From positions 124,001 through 188,000 of the forward strand of contig NZ_SLWS01000017.1 in assembly GCF_004345645.1 (NCBI RefSeq): a stretch of 64,000 nucleotides of DNA, written 5' to 3'. The first letter of the stretch is position 1, and every line of letters starts with the position of its first letter. The DNA comes from Actinocrispum wychmicini. Lineage in GTDB: Bacteria > Actinomycetota > Actinomycetes > Mycobacteriales > Pseudonocardiaceae. The notes under the pieces were generated by a model that saw only the letters and a list, made by a program, of their open reading frames with translations, was not told where the DNA came from and searched no databases. Made by a program: the position numbers and the translations under genes. Below are positions 17,601 through 25,662 of this stretch, piece after piece.

Positions 17601-18346
17601 GCGGCATGGTCGACGCGCCACGCACCTACCAGCCGGGGCGGGAGTCGACCGAGAACTGGTTCGCGCCGGTGGTCCGGCCAGCGATCCCTAAGGGCCTCCA
17701 GTCGTCCCGGTCCGGTGACGGAATGTCACTGCGCGTACCGGAGTTCGTCGACGCCGAGGCCACGCACTACGCGTTCACAGAAGGGGAGATCGACTCCACA
17801 CCCGACCAGGAGGTGGCGCGGCTCTACCAGGACGGCAGGCTGCTGAAGGAGGCGCCGGTGGCGTGGGGCGCGTTCCCCGTGTCGCCCGATCCGGCGACCT
17901 ACCGGCTGGACCTGTCGGTGTCCCGGACCACGCCGAACTGGCAGTTCGGCACGCACACGGACACGTCGTGGACGTTCCGCTCGCAGCGCCCGGCGGCGGG
18001 CCAGGACCAGCTGCTCCCGTTGCTCCAACTGGACTACGGCGTGCCCACCGACCTGGCCAACAAGGCCCCGGCGGGCCGGCGAACCGCGATCGACCTGACC
18101 GCGCGCCACCAGGACGGGCTGGCCGGGCCGAAGGTCGAGCGGATGACCGCCTCGGTGTCCTATGACGACGGTCGTACGTGGACGAACCTGAGGCTGGTCA
18201 ACCAGGGGCAGGGCCGGTTCCGGGCGGTCGTCGACCACCCCAGGCTGGACCGGACTAACGGGTTCGTCGCGCTGCGCGTGCGGGCCGTCGACGCGGGCGG
18301 CAACTCCGTCGAACAGACCGTGCTGCGGGCTTACGGCCTGGCGTAG
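14651..18346 (+). CDS. secreted subtilisin-like serine protease (S8), multidomain
   Basis: A 1231-residue protein with an N-terminal signal peptide (to about residue 28) and an I9-type propeptide region beginning RHTVTLLTGDVV. The S8 catalytic domain has Asp228 in VAVLDTGYD, His260 in GHGTHVA and Ser437 in GTSMATPHVAG, so the triad is intact. A protease-associated-type insert appears near residues 800-880 (YRRVDVRGKIALVAPDE). The C-terminal ~300 residues are beta-rich and unassigned. This is the large Streptomyces/Pseudonocardiales type of extracellular protease, often near 1100-1250 residues. It is transcribed alone and ends four bases before the stop of the convergent LuxR-type gene. Confidence 0.93.
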   Translation: MTWRSRFITLGSAGALVIGLGQAAPATAGTPGAASAAPGIPGERHTVTLLTGDVVQVEGQPGGRQVAQVVPGAGRESIRFRQDEVDGKLSVIPSDAMPYLQSNRLDKALFNVTDLIAQGYADEQSGSLPLIARYSDRISVAAVPSLAATEPGPELPSLHGRAVREEKRRAGEFWKAFGGPQIMAGGVERISLDRKVRASLDRSVPQIGAPQAWAAGFDGTGTTVAVLDTGYDATHPDLAGKVVGSANFTPSPDTSDKFGHGTHVAATIAGTGAAAGGTRKGVAPGAKLIVGKVLDDTGSGEFSWILQGMEWAAASGAKVVNLSLGGGPTDGTDDLSVGLNEISARTGTLFVVAAGNDGEEGASTVGTPGSADAALTVGAVDRQEALAPFSSRGPRVGDLAVKPDITAPGVGIVAARAAGTSMGTPVDQYYTAASGTSMATPHVAGAAAILAQRYPQWTGQQLKDGLASTAKAANGLSVFEQGGGRVDVAAAAAHTGVYATGTLNLGPLNDTSGPIRKTVTYTNTTSASASLPLQLDLRRPDGGTAGDAVRPDKSTVDVPAGGSATVTITVDSARLVRGNYTGRLVAGGVHTTLGLVKEAPKHKLTVKGIGRDGKGTMYGMTLRGEDDRFDAVGDIFGSYTFEVGEGAYYIHGSTHDGLAPDEETTHVILPEFEVTKDMTVVLDARKAVPVEIQTPRPAVQNGILSYFTHREFGSRRITDYGMDFDGTRRVYVTPTERVKKGTLEFGTRWQMTAPMLTSTVLPSFDLQAELFYYGSSPVFSGVRWLRVVPVTDYRRVDVRGKIALVAPDENSYDVEKAAADAAKAGAAMVVITSPAGWSTYTKWRPQGDRLPIPTALITRDQGKRLAERAARVWTSLLLCGMPVSPYLYDVEQVTKDRVPDRVVHRVTDRNSATVITGYRKTGAAEWAKEQRFSWRPWETYAVNQYQRFMPTGRVREEVVTADDTIWQHRVKHYYSWDEMNPLNGGMVDAPRTYQPGRESTENWFAPVVRPAIPKGLQSSRSGDGMSLRVPEFVDAEATHYAFTEGEIDSTPDQEVARLYQDGRLLKEAPVAWGAFPVSPDPATYRLDLSVSRTTPNWQFGTHTDTSWTFRSQRPAAGQDQLLPLLQLDYGVPTDLANKAPAGRRTAIDLTARHQDGLAGPKVERMTASVSYDDGRTWTNLRLVNQGQGRFRAVVDHPRLDRTNGFVALRVRAVDAGGNSVEQTVLRAYGLA

Positions 18347-18349
18347 CGG

Positions 18350-19360
18350 TCAGCGGTTCCCGGTCCCGACGGGGCCGGGAACCGGCTCGTCCAGCCAGCC
18401 CAGCCGGCTGACCTCCCAGCCGAGCTGCATCCGCGTCTGCACGTTCATCTGGCTCATCAGGTCGTGGATGCGGCGTTGCACGGTCCGGTGGCTCACTCCG
18501 AGCCGGGTCGCGATCGCCTTGTCCGTGACGCCCGCGACCAGCAGCGACAGCAGGTGGCGTTCGTCGGTCTCGGGGACGGCTTCGGCCGCCTCGGGCTCGC
18601 CGGCCCGCAGCGGCCACGCCCGCTCCCAGTAGCTCTCGAACAGGGCGATCAGCGCGGCGAGCAGGCTGCTCTCCCGGACCAGGGCGGCGGTCGGCTCGCC
18701 GCTGCCGTCCAGGTTCTGCACCAGCGGGCACAGCGCGATGGTGTCGTCCGCGATCGCCATCCGGATCGGCAGGGTGGTGGCCGACCGGGCGATCTCGCCG
18801 GCCCGGATCCCGGTGTCCACGTTCTCGATCATGCCCGGTTCCTCGAGCATCGCGCGCTCGTAGATCACCCGGTACGTCACGCCACGGGCGAGCGCCTCGT
18901 ACTCCTCGGAGTTCTCGCCCGAGGCCATCGCGATGTGCCCGGCCCGGCAGAACCACCGCATCTCGTGCCGGACACCCACCTGCAGGGTGGTCAGCTGCTG
19001 GCGGATCGCCGCCCGCCCGGTGATCACTTCGACCAGCTGGTTCGCGTCCCGCCGCCGGGCTCCGCCGCGGTACTCCTCGACCAGCTGGCTGACCGCGCTG
19101 CGGGCCCACTCCAGGGACTCCTGGCCGCGCATCAGCAGCGGGCCGAACGCCACGTCCGGTGGCGACGGCGCGTACCTCGGCTCGTCCGCCGCGACCCGGC
19201 TGACCAGGCCTTTGGCGTGTAACGAGCCGAGAATCGCGGCGACCCGGCCGGGGCTGAGCCCCAGCCGTCCCGCCACCTGGTCCGGCCTGGCGTCGAACGT
19301 GCCCACGATCAGCCGATAGACCTGCTCCTCGTCACCTGTCACCCCGATGGCGTTCAGCAT
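18350..19360 (-). CDS. TrmB-like/LuxR-type transcriptional regulator
   Basis: A 336-residue protein. The N-terminus (residues 8-65, VYRLIVGTFDARPDQVAGRL) resembles a TrmB/MarR-type winged helix. The middle region may bind a ligand. The C-terminus carries a LuxR-family HTH (TDKAIATRLGVSHRTVQRRI). This combination is common in actinobacteria, often next to biosynthetic or transport genes. The ATG at 19360 has an ideal GGGGAG five bases upstream and lies inside the 3' end of the permease gene (29-base overlap), so translation is probably coupled. Likely targets are its own operon and the divergent ABC transporter operon, but the XRE-cupin regulator at 27527 is a competing candidate. Confidence 0.85.
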   Translation of the reverse strand: MLNAIGVTGDEEQVYRLIVGTFDARPDQVAGRLGLSPGRVAAILGSLHAKGLVSRVAADEPRYAPSPPDVAFGPLLMRGQESLEWARSAVSQLVEEYRGGARRRDANQLVEVITGRAAIRQQLTTLQVGVRHEMRWFCRAGHIAMASGENSEEYEALARGVTYRVIYERAMLEEPGMIENVDTGIRAGEIARSATTLPIRMAIADDTIALCPLVQNLDGSGEPTAALVRESSLLAALIALFESYWERAWPLRAGEPEAAEAVPETDERHLLSLLVAGVTDKAIATRLGVSHRTVQRRIHDLMSQMNVQTRMQLGWEVSRLGWLDEPVPGPVGTGNR

Positions 19361-20738
19361 TCTTGCTCCCCGAAAGTGATCGTCGTCGAGTGATCACGAT
19401 ATGCGCGACGATCAGGATCGCGAAAAACGGCAATCCGGCCATCCACGCGGTGTCGAGGCCGTCGATGAACGCCGTGGAGACCATCACGGCGAGCAGGAAC
19501 AACGCGGCGAGGCCGGACGTGACGGGCGCGCCCCACAGCCGGACCGACGAAGCACTGGCCGAGGCACGCCGGAAAGCCCAGTGCGTCACCAGGATCATGA
19601 TCCACACCAGCAGAGCGCCGAACACCGAGATCCCGAACAACGCGATGTAGGCGCTGTCCGCCGAGGTGACCGATAACGTGGCGGCGAGGCCCAGCCCGAG
19701 CGCGGACAGGACGAGCGCGTTGCGGGGTACGCCGGCCTTGCTGAGCCGTCCGGTCCAGGCGGGCGCGTACCCGTCACTGGCGAGCGAGTGCAGCATCCGG
19801 GTGGTCAGGTACAGGTTCGTGTTGGCGCTGGACAGCGCGGCGGTGAGCACGACGAAGTTGGTGATCGTGGCCGCGGCCGGGATGCCCGCGCTCTCGAAGA
19901 CGCGCACGAACGGGCTGGTGTCGACCGTGCCGCCCTGCGCTGTCACGGTCCACGGGACGACGGCGAGCACGATGGCGATGGCGAGGACGTAGAACAGCAC
20001 CAGCCGCAGCACCATGCGGCGGGCGGCGCGGGGGATGTCACGCTCGGGTTTCTCGGACTCGGCGGCGGTGACCGCGACGACTTCGGTGCCGATGTAGCTG
20101 AACAGCACGAACACCATGGCCAGGAACAGGCCCTGCATGCCGTGCGGCAGGAAGCCGCCGTCCGCGGTGAGGTTGGTGAGCCCGGTCGCGGGCGACTTGG
20201 GCAGGCCGAAGATGATCAACACCAGGCCCAGCCCGATGAACACGACGATCGCGACCACCTTGATCATCGCGAACCAGTACTCAACGGTGCCGAAGAACCG
20301 CACGGCCAACGCGTTCGCGCCGAGCACCACCGCGGAGAAGAACACGACGAGGGCCCACAGCGGCAGTTGTGGCCACCAGAAGCGAACGTACAGCCCGGCG
20401 GCGACGACCTCGCCGCCGACCGCGATGACCTGGATGGTCCAATAGGTCCAGCGTTGGACGAAGCCGGCGAGCGGGCCGAGATAGCGCTGCGCGACGGCGC
20501 CGAACGACCCGGCTTCCGGGTGCACCACGACCATCTCGGCCAGCGCCCAGGCGATGACGAACGCGACCAGCGCGCACAACGCGTACGCCAGGATCGTCGC
20601 GGGACCGGCCTGCGAGATGGCCAGCGCCGAGCCGAGGAACAGCCCGGTGCCGATCGCGCCGCCGAGGCCGATCATGCTGAGCTGCCGCCCGGTGAGCGTG
20701 CGCCGCAGACCTTGAGCAGTGGACGGGGAAACCGTCAT
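19332..20738 (-). CDS. APC family amino acid permease
   Basis: A 468-residue, 12-helix transporter of the amino acid-polyamine-organocation superfamily. The start MTVSPSTAQG leads into LTGRQLSMIGLGGAIGTGLF, the family signature of helix 1, and EMVVVHPEAGSFG marks helix 3. Length and motifs match the GabP/CycA/ProY group. The ATG at 20738 has GGGGTG upstream. It is the first gene of a two-gene operon with the LuxR-type regulator and is divergent from the ABC transporter operon. It shares with it the CTAAA-N-TTTAG promoter palindrome, so it probably imports a related substrate or a pathway product. Confidence 0.92.
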   Translation of the reverse strand: MTVSPSTAQGLRRTLTGRQLSMIGLGGAIGTGLFLGSALAISQAGPATILAYALCALVAFVIAWALAEMVVVHPEAGSFGAVAQRYLGPLAGFVQRWTYWTIQVIAVGGEVVAAGLYVRFWWPQLPLWALVVFFSAVVLGANALAVRFFGTVEYWFAMIKVVAIVVFIGLGLVLIIFGLPKSPATGLTNLTADGGFLPHGMQGLFLAMVFVLFSYIGTEVVAVTAAESEKPERDIPRAARRMVLRLVLFYVLAIAIVLAVVPWTVTAQGGTVDTSPFVRVFESAGIPAAATITNFVVLTAALSSANTNLYLTTRMLHSLASDGYAPAWTGRLSKAGVPRNALVLSALGLGLAATLSVTSADSAYIALFGISVFGALLVWIMILVTHWAFRRASASASSVRLWGAPVTSGLAALFLLAVMVSTAFIDGLDTAWMAGLPFFAILIVAHIVITRRRSLSGSKNAERHRGDR

Positions 20739-20764
20739 GTAACACCCCAGCCGCTTCAGTGAGG

Positions 20765-20810
20765 CTAAACAGGCTTTAGGCAGTGTGCGACCCCGGCGAG
20801 GTCCTGTCAA
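20765..20810 (-). promoter_or_regulatory. permease promoter with CTAAA-N5-TTTAG operator
   Basis: On the minus strand TTGACA (20810-20805), a 17-base spacer and CACACT (20787-20782) form a likely promoter. The palindrome CTAAACAGGCTTTAG (20765-20779) sits just downstream, where a bound repressor would block initiation. The same palindrome appears at the promoters starting at 20875 and 28084. Confidence 0.6.
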
Positions 20811-20874
20811 CGTCTCGGGCAATGATCACCACGGTCCGGGTGGGTTCCGTCCGGAAGTCACGGCGGCCGACGCG

Positions 20875-20903
20875 TTGACAGCGTGACTAAACGAATTTAG
20901 CGT
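20875..20903 (+). promoter_or_regulatory. ABC operon promoter with embedded operator
   Basis: A consensus -35 TTGACA (20875-20880), an exact 17-base spacer and TAGCGT (20898-20903). The palindrome CTAAACGAATTTAG (20887-20900) fills the end of the spacer and overlaps the -10 box, a classic repressor position. The ATP-binding protein gene starts 29 bases downstream. Confidence 0.7.
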
Positions 20904-20932
20904 ACTCGAAAACCGTCGCCGGGAGGTGACAG

Positions 20933-21922
20933 ATGATCGGGTCCACTCTCGACACCCCGTCCCTCGCCATCGAGGACCTACACGTGACGTACCAGGGTGC
21001 TCGTCCAGTACCAGCGGTGCGCGGCGTCTCATTGACTGTCCACACAGGAGAGACCGTGGCCTTGCTCGGCGAGTCCGGGTGCGGCAAGACGGCGACCGCG
21101 CGGGCGGTGATGGGGCTGCTTGAGCCGGGCACCGAGGTGACCGGCCGGATCGGCTACCGCGACGAGAACCTGCTTGACCTGCCCACGGCCCGGCGGCGTT
21201 CGTTGGCCGGCAGTGAGATCGCCATGGTGTTCCAGGACGCGCAGAGCGCGCTCAACCCGGCGTACTCGGTGGGCGCGCAGATCGCCGAGACGTTCCAGGT
21301 GCACCAAGGGACCCGCAAGCGGGAGGCGCTGAGCCGGGCGGTCGAGCTGATCGAACGGGTCGGTATTCCTGAGCCTGCGCACCGGGCCCGGCAGTACCCG
21401 CACCAGTTGTCCGGTGGCATGCGGCAACGGATCATCATCGCGATGGCCGTCGCGCTCGGGCCGAACGTGTTGCTGGCCGACGAACCGACCACCGCGCTTG
21501 ACGTCACTGTGCAGGCGCAGATCATCGCGCTGCTCAAGGACTTGCAGCGGGAGTACCGGACGGCGCTCCTGCTGATCACCCACGACCTGGCCGTGGCGGC
21601 ACAGATCGCGACGAGGGGCGTGGTGATGTACGCCGGCCAGGTGGTGGAAACGGGCCCGCTGCAACGGCTTTACCAGCGGCCCCGGCACCCGTACACGATC
21701 GCGTTGTTGCAGTCCGTGCCGCGGGTGGACAGGCGGGTGGAGGAGCTCGGGTCGATCCCGGGCTCCCCACCCGACCCGGCGGCGCTGCCCGAAGGTTGCC
21801 CGTTCGCGGTGCGGTGTCCGTTCGCCGACGACCTGTGCCGGGCCGAAGTGCCCGAGCTGCGGGTGCTGGCGGACGAGACGTTGGCCGCGTGCCATCACGC
21901 GGAGGTGGTCGCCGGTGAGTGA
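20933..21922 (+). CDS. peptide/opine-type ABC transporter ATP-binding protein (DppD-like)
   Basis: A 329-residue ATPase with Walker A GESGCGKT, Q-loop MVFQDAQSALNP, signature LSGGMRQR, Walker B VLLADEPTTALD and a His switch (THDLA). The C-terminal oligopeptide-transporter extension has its Cys-rich motif (CPFAVRCPFADDLC), which in some relatives binds an iron-sulfur cluster. The start is well supported by GGGAGGTGACAG immediately before ATG. It is the first gene of an operon encoding both ATPases, the binding protein, both permeases and associated enzymes. The specificity is unknown; such importers carry peptides, opines, nickel or other small solutes. Confidence 0.93.
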   Translation: MIGSTLDTPSLAIEDLHVTYQGARPVPAVRGVSLTVHTGETVALLGESGCGKTATARAVMGLLEPGTEVTGRIGYRDENLLDLPTARRRSLAGSEIAMVFQDAQSALNPAYSVGAQIAETFQVHQGTRKREALSRAVELIERVGIPEPAHRARQYPHQLSGGMRQRIIIAMAVALGPNVLLADEPTTALDVTVQAQIIALLKDLQREYRTALLLITHDLAVAAQIATRGVVMYAGQVVETGPLQRLYQRPRHPYTIALLQSVPRVDRRVEELGSIPGSPPDPAALPEGCPFAVRCPFADDLCRAEVPELRVLADETLAACHHAEVVAGE

Positions 21923-22697
21923 GCACTTACTCACGGCCGAGCATCTGGTCAAGGACTTCGCTGTCCGCAATGGACGGAAGCGGGTTGTGCTGCGGGCCGT
22001 GGACGATGTCAGCTTCGACCTGGATCGCGGCGAGACCCTGGCGTTGGTCGGCGAGTCCGGCAGCGGGAAATCCACTCTGGCCAGGACGTTGGTGTGCCTG
22101 GAGACACCGACGTCCGGCCGGGTGCTGCTGGACGGCACGGACTGGACCGCGCTGCCGGAACGACGGCGTCGCCCGTTGCGCAAGCGGGTGCAGATGGTGT
22201 TTCAGGACCCGTTCGGTTCGCTCAACCCGCGGATGAGTGTCGGCGACCTGGTTGGCGAGGCGTACCAGGTGCATGGCCTGCCGGACGCCCGGAGTTCCGT
22301 CGGTGAGCTGCTGGAACGGGTCGGGCTCGACCCGACCATGGCCGCGCGGCACCCGCACCACCTGTCCGGCGGGCAACGGCAACGCGTGGCCATCGCGCGG
22401 GCGTTGGCGCCGCATCCCGCCGTGTTGGTGTGCGACGAGCCGACGTCCGCGCTGGACGTGTCCGTCCAGGCGCAGATCATCGCGCTGCTGCGGCAGTTGC
22501 AGGCCGATCTGGGCATCGCCTACGTGTTCATCAGCCATGACCTGGCCGTGGTCCGGCAGATCGCCGACCGGATCGCGGTGATGTACCTGGGCCGGATCGT
22601 CGAGACCGGCACCGCGGACGACGTGTTCCGCGCCCCCACCGACCCCTACACCCAGGCGTTGCTGGCCGCCGTGCCGAGATTGAAGGAGCGAACATGA
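21915..22697 (+). CDS. peptide-type ABC transporter ATP-binding protein (DppF-like)
   Basis: A 260-residue second ATPase of the importer, starting at GTG overlapping the end of the previous gene by eight bases. Walker A GESGSGKST, Q-loop MVFQDPFGSLNP, signature LSGGQRQR, Walker B VLVCDEPTSALD and SHDLA are all present. It lacks the long C-terminal Cys-rich extension and is therefore shorter than many DppF proteins (~320). It would pair with the DppD-like protein at the cytoplasmic face of the permease heterodimer. Confidence 0.93.
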   Translation: MSEHLLTAEHLVKDFAVRNGRKRVVLRAVDDVSFDLDRGETLALVGESGSGKSTLARTLVCLETPTSGRVLLDGTDWTALPERRRRPLRKRVQMVFQDPFGSLNPRMSVGDLVGEAYQVHGLPDARSSVGELLERVGLDPTMAARHPHHLSGGQRQRVAIARALAPHPAVLVCDEPTSALDVSVQAQIIALLRQLQADLGIAYVFISHDLAVVRQIADRIAVMYLGRIVETGTADDVFRAPTDPYTQALLAAVPRLKERT

Positions 22698-24280
22698 ACC
22701 GTCGAGGCTTCCTCAGGGCCACGGGCGGTATTGCCGTGCTCGGCCCGCTCGCGGTGGCGTGCGCGGACACGCGCAAGCCCGCCGCGTCCGGCAATGCCGT
22801 GCTGAAGTACGCGATGTCGGCCGAACCCAAAGGGCTCGACCTGGCGACGACCACCGAGTCCAACTCCGGCATCGTGATCCACAACGTCTACGACCGGCTG
22901 GTCGAACTGACCGCCGACGCCAAGAACGTCACCCCAGGCCTCGCTGAACGGTACGACATCTCGCCCGACGGCGTGACGTACAGCTTCGCGCTGCGGTCAG
23001 GTGTGAAGTTCTCGGACGGCAGCGTGTTGGACGCGAACGCCGTCGTGGCGTCCTTACGCCGGACCATGGAGGTCGGCCAGGGCGCCAGCTTCCTGCTCAC
23101 CGAGCACGTCAAACCCGGCAACATCGTGGCTAAGGACGCCGGCACGGTCGTGATCACGCTCGACGCGCCCTTCGCGCCTTTCCTGCGGGCGCTGGCGTTG
23201 GACGCGGTCGGATCCGTGGTCAACCCGACCGTGGTGGCGGCCAACAAGACCCAGGCCGACCCGACCGCCGCCAAGTACCTGGCCAGGAACATGGCTGGCA
23301 GCGGCGCGTTCCAGTTCGTCCGCTGGACGCCCAACCAGGTGATCGAGCTGAAGCCGAACGAGGGGCACTGGCGGGGTCGGCCGAAACTCGGCGGCGTGCT
23401 GTTCAACTCGCCGGTGGAGCCGTCCACCGCCGCGTTGCAAGTCGAGCGGGGCGACCTGGACGTGGCCGGGAACCTGCCGGCGAACCTGATCGAACGCCTC
23501 GGCGGGCTGGCGGACGTCGGCATCCTGTCGACACCGTTGCTGGACACCACGTACTGGGTGTTCCAGACCGGGAGCAAGCCGTTCAACGACGTCCGCGTCC
23601 GCCAGGCGATCTGTTACGCCATCGACCACGACGCGATCATGGCCAACGTCGTGAAGGAGAGCGGTGTGCCACTGCGCGGCCCACTGCCGCGTGACCTGAT
23701 CGACGGCTACGACAACGCGTCCGAGATCGCCGTGTACAAACGTGATGTCGCCAAGGCAAAGGCGTTGCTCGCTGACGCGGGCTACGCCAACGGCCTGAAG
23801 ATCGACAGCACCTACGTTCCGGGTTACGGCACGTTGAAGCAGATCGCCGAAGTGATGCAGGCGAACCTGAAGGACGCCGGCATCGAGTGCTCGGTCGGCG
23901 AACTGCCGTTGAGCACGATCATCGACAAGGTCGGCAAGGGCGACCTGCCGTTCTTCTCCTGGAAGTCCTCGATGAACTACGCCAGCCCGGACGCGATGCT
24001 GTACACCAAGCTGCACGGCAAGGCGACCCAGTCGGTCGAGGGCAACATCGCGCGGTACCAGAACGCCGAGGTCGATCAGCTGCTCGACCGCGCCCGCGGC
24101 GAGACCGACCGCAAGGCGCAGGACGCGGACTGGCTGGCCGCGTCCGCGCGGATCAGCAAGGACGTGCCGTGGCTGCCGCTGTACCAGGACGTGGACCGGC
24201 GCGCGGTGCGCAAGAACATCCGTGGTTACAAGGAATCCTCGCTGTCCCGGCCCGACCTGTTCGCCGTTGAGAAGTCCTAA
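22694..24280 (+). CDS. family 5 extracellular solute-binding lipoprotein
   Basis: A 528-residue SBP_bac_5 protein. The N-terminus combines a twin-arginine-like motif (RRGFLR) and a lipobox (LAVAC), predicting export and lipid attachment at about Cys23. The mature part has typical family segments such as FALRSGVKFSDGSVLDANAV and the C-terminal WLPLYQD. The ATG overlaps the preceding stop (ATGA). It delivers the substrate to the permease pair encoded downstream. The separation of the binding protein from the permeases by the 122-residue gene at 24292 is unusual. Confidence 0.93.
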   Translation: MNRRGFLRATGGIAVLGPLAVACADTRKPAASGNAVLKYAMSAEPKGLDLATTTESNSGIVIHNVYDRLVELTADAKNVTPGLAERYDISPDGVTYSFALRSGVKFSDGSVLDANAVVASLRRTMEVGQGASFLLTEHVKPGNIVAKDAGTVVITLDAPFAPFLRALALDAVGSVVNPTVVAANKTQADPTAAKYLARNMAGSGAFQFVRWTPNQVIELKPNEGHWRGRPKLGGVLFNSPVEPSTAALQVERGDLDVAGNLPANLIERLGGLADVGILSTPLLDTTYWVFQTGSKPFNDVRVRQAICYAIDHDAIMANVVKESGVPLRGPLPRDLIDGYDNASEIAVYKRDVAKAKALLADAGYANGLKIDSTYVPGYGTLKQIAEVMQANLKDAGIECSVGELPLSTIIDKVGKGDLPFFSWKSSMNYASPDAMLYTKLHGKATQSVEGNIARYQNAEVDQLLDRARGETDRKAQDADWLAASARISKDVPWLPLYQDVDRRAVRKNIRGYKESSLSRPDLFAVEKS

Positions 24281-24291
24281 GTGGAGGTACT

Positions 24292-24660
24292 GTGAGCATC
24301 TTCGAGGTGGAGTCGTGGAACGTCCGGGCGGACGTGGACCCGGCCGAGTACCACGAAGGCATGCGGACCTGGTTCCGTTGGGTGGCCGACAACCGCGCCG
24401 AGCTGTTCCCCGAGTGGCGCTCCGCGTCCTACTACCATGAGGTGAACCAGCCGGACATGGCGCCGACAGGCCGGTACACCATGTTGTTCGAGTATCACTC
24501 CGAGCAGGCGCGGCGCGAGTACAAGGAGCGGCGCAAGGACTGGTCCGGGCCGTACGCCGAGTACAAGAAGGTCGACCCGTACGAGCCCTTTCTGACCAAT
24601 GTGGACCTTGACTACTGGGAGCCGCTGGAGCGCGGTCTCTGGCTGCCGGGAGAGCCGTAG
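24292..24660 (+). CDS. conserved hypothetical protein of 122 aa within the ABC operon
   Basis: GTG at 24292 has GGAGG upstream, and the frame ends three bases before the permease start, so expression is coupled to the transporter. The protein is soluble and rich in Trp, Tyr and Glu (WNVRADVDPAEYHEGMRTWF, YTMLFEYHSEQARREY). The pattern of an N-terminal strand followed by helix and a later beta-hairpin suggests a small alpha/beta-barrel of the NIPSNAP/dimeric ferredoxin-like type, but I do not recognise a family with certainty. The location suggests a substrate-specific enzyme or chaperone of this uptake pathway. Confidence 0.7.
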   Translation: MSIFEVESWNVRADVDPAEYHEGMRTWFRWVADNRAELFPEWRSASYYHEVNQPDMAPTGRYTMLFEYHSEQARREYKERRKDWSGPYAEYKKVDPYEPFLTNVDLDYWEPLERGLWLPGEP

Positions 24661-24663
24661 CCG

Positions 24664-25662
24664 ATGGGTCGTTACGTCCTGCGGCGGATCCTGATCGCCG
24701 TCCCGCTGCTGTTCGCCGTCGCCGCGATCACGTTCCTGTTGACGCACATCGTCCCAGGGGACGCGGCGCGGGTGCTGGCGGGCCTGAACGCGAGCGAGGA
24801 CGCGGTCCAGCGGATCCGCGAGCAGTACGGCCTGGACCAGTCGCTGATCGTCCAGTTCGGACACTACCTGGGCCGGCTGCTGAGCGGCGACCTCGGTGAC
24901 TCGCTGACGAACCAACGGCCGGTCGCGGCGAACCTGCTGGACGCGCTGCCCGCGACGATCGAGCTGACCGTCGCGTCCCTGGTGATCGCGCTCGCCATCG
25001 GGATCCCGCTCGGCGTGCTCGCGGCCACCCGCCGCGGGAAGCTGGTCGACCACCTCGGCCGGCTGATCAGCCTGGTCGGGGTGGCGATGCCGGTGTTCTG
25101 GATCGGGATCGTGCTGGTCGTGGTGTTCTACGCGGAACTCGGCTGGCTGCCCAGCGAGGGCCAGGCGAGCGTGCCGGGCGACCCGGTCACCGGCTTCGCC
25201 CTGCTGGACACCGCGCTGCGCGGCGACGGCGAAGGGTTCCTGGACGTGCTGCAGCACCTGGTCCTGCCGGCGTTCACGTTGTCTCTGCCGACCCTGGCCA
25301 GGGTGATGCGGACGACCAGGTCGGCGATGCTGGAGGCGATGGCCGAGCCGTATGTGGCGACCGCGCGGGCGAAAGGCGTGCCGGAGCGGCGGGTCGTGTA
25401 CCGGCACGCGTTGCGTAACGCGTTGTTGCCGGTGGTCACCGTGACCGGCCTGGCGTTCGGTTATCTGCTCGGCGGTTCGGTGCTGGTGGAGAAGATCTTT
25501 AAGTGGCCGGGGATCGGCCGGTACGCGTACGAGTCGATCACCGTGCTGGACTACAACTCAGTGATGGGGGTGACCCTCGTGGCGACGATCGCTTTCCTCG
25601 TGGTGAACCTGCTGGTGGACGTGCTGCACGCCTACCTCGACCCGAAGATCCGACTCGCGTGA
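24664..25662 (+). CDS. ABC transporter permease (DppB-like)
   Basis: A 332-residue membrane protein with six helices. It starts GRYVLRRILIAVPLLFAV, the standard DppB N-terminus, and contains the cytoplasmic EAA loop (EPYVATARAKGVPERRVVYR). It forms the channel together with the DppC-like permease. The next gene starts within its stop codon (GTGA). Confidence 0.93.
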   Translation: MGRYVLRRILIAVPLLFAVAAITFLLTHIVPGDAARVLAGLNASEDAVQRIREQYGLDQSLIVQFGHYLGRLLSGDLGDSLTNQRPVAANLLDALPATIELTVASLVIALAIGIPLGVLAATRRGKLVDHLGRLISLVGVAMPVFWIGIVLVVVFYAELGWLPSEGQASVPGDPVTGFALLDTALRGDGEGFLDVLQHLVLPAFTLSLPTLARVMRTTRSAMLEAMAEPYVATARAKGVPERRVVYRHALRNALLPVVTVTGLAFGYLLGGSVLVEKIFKWPGIGRYAYESITVLDYNSVMGVTLVATIAFLVVNLLVDVLHAYLDPKIRLA

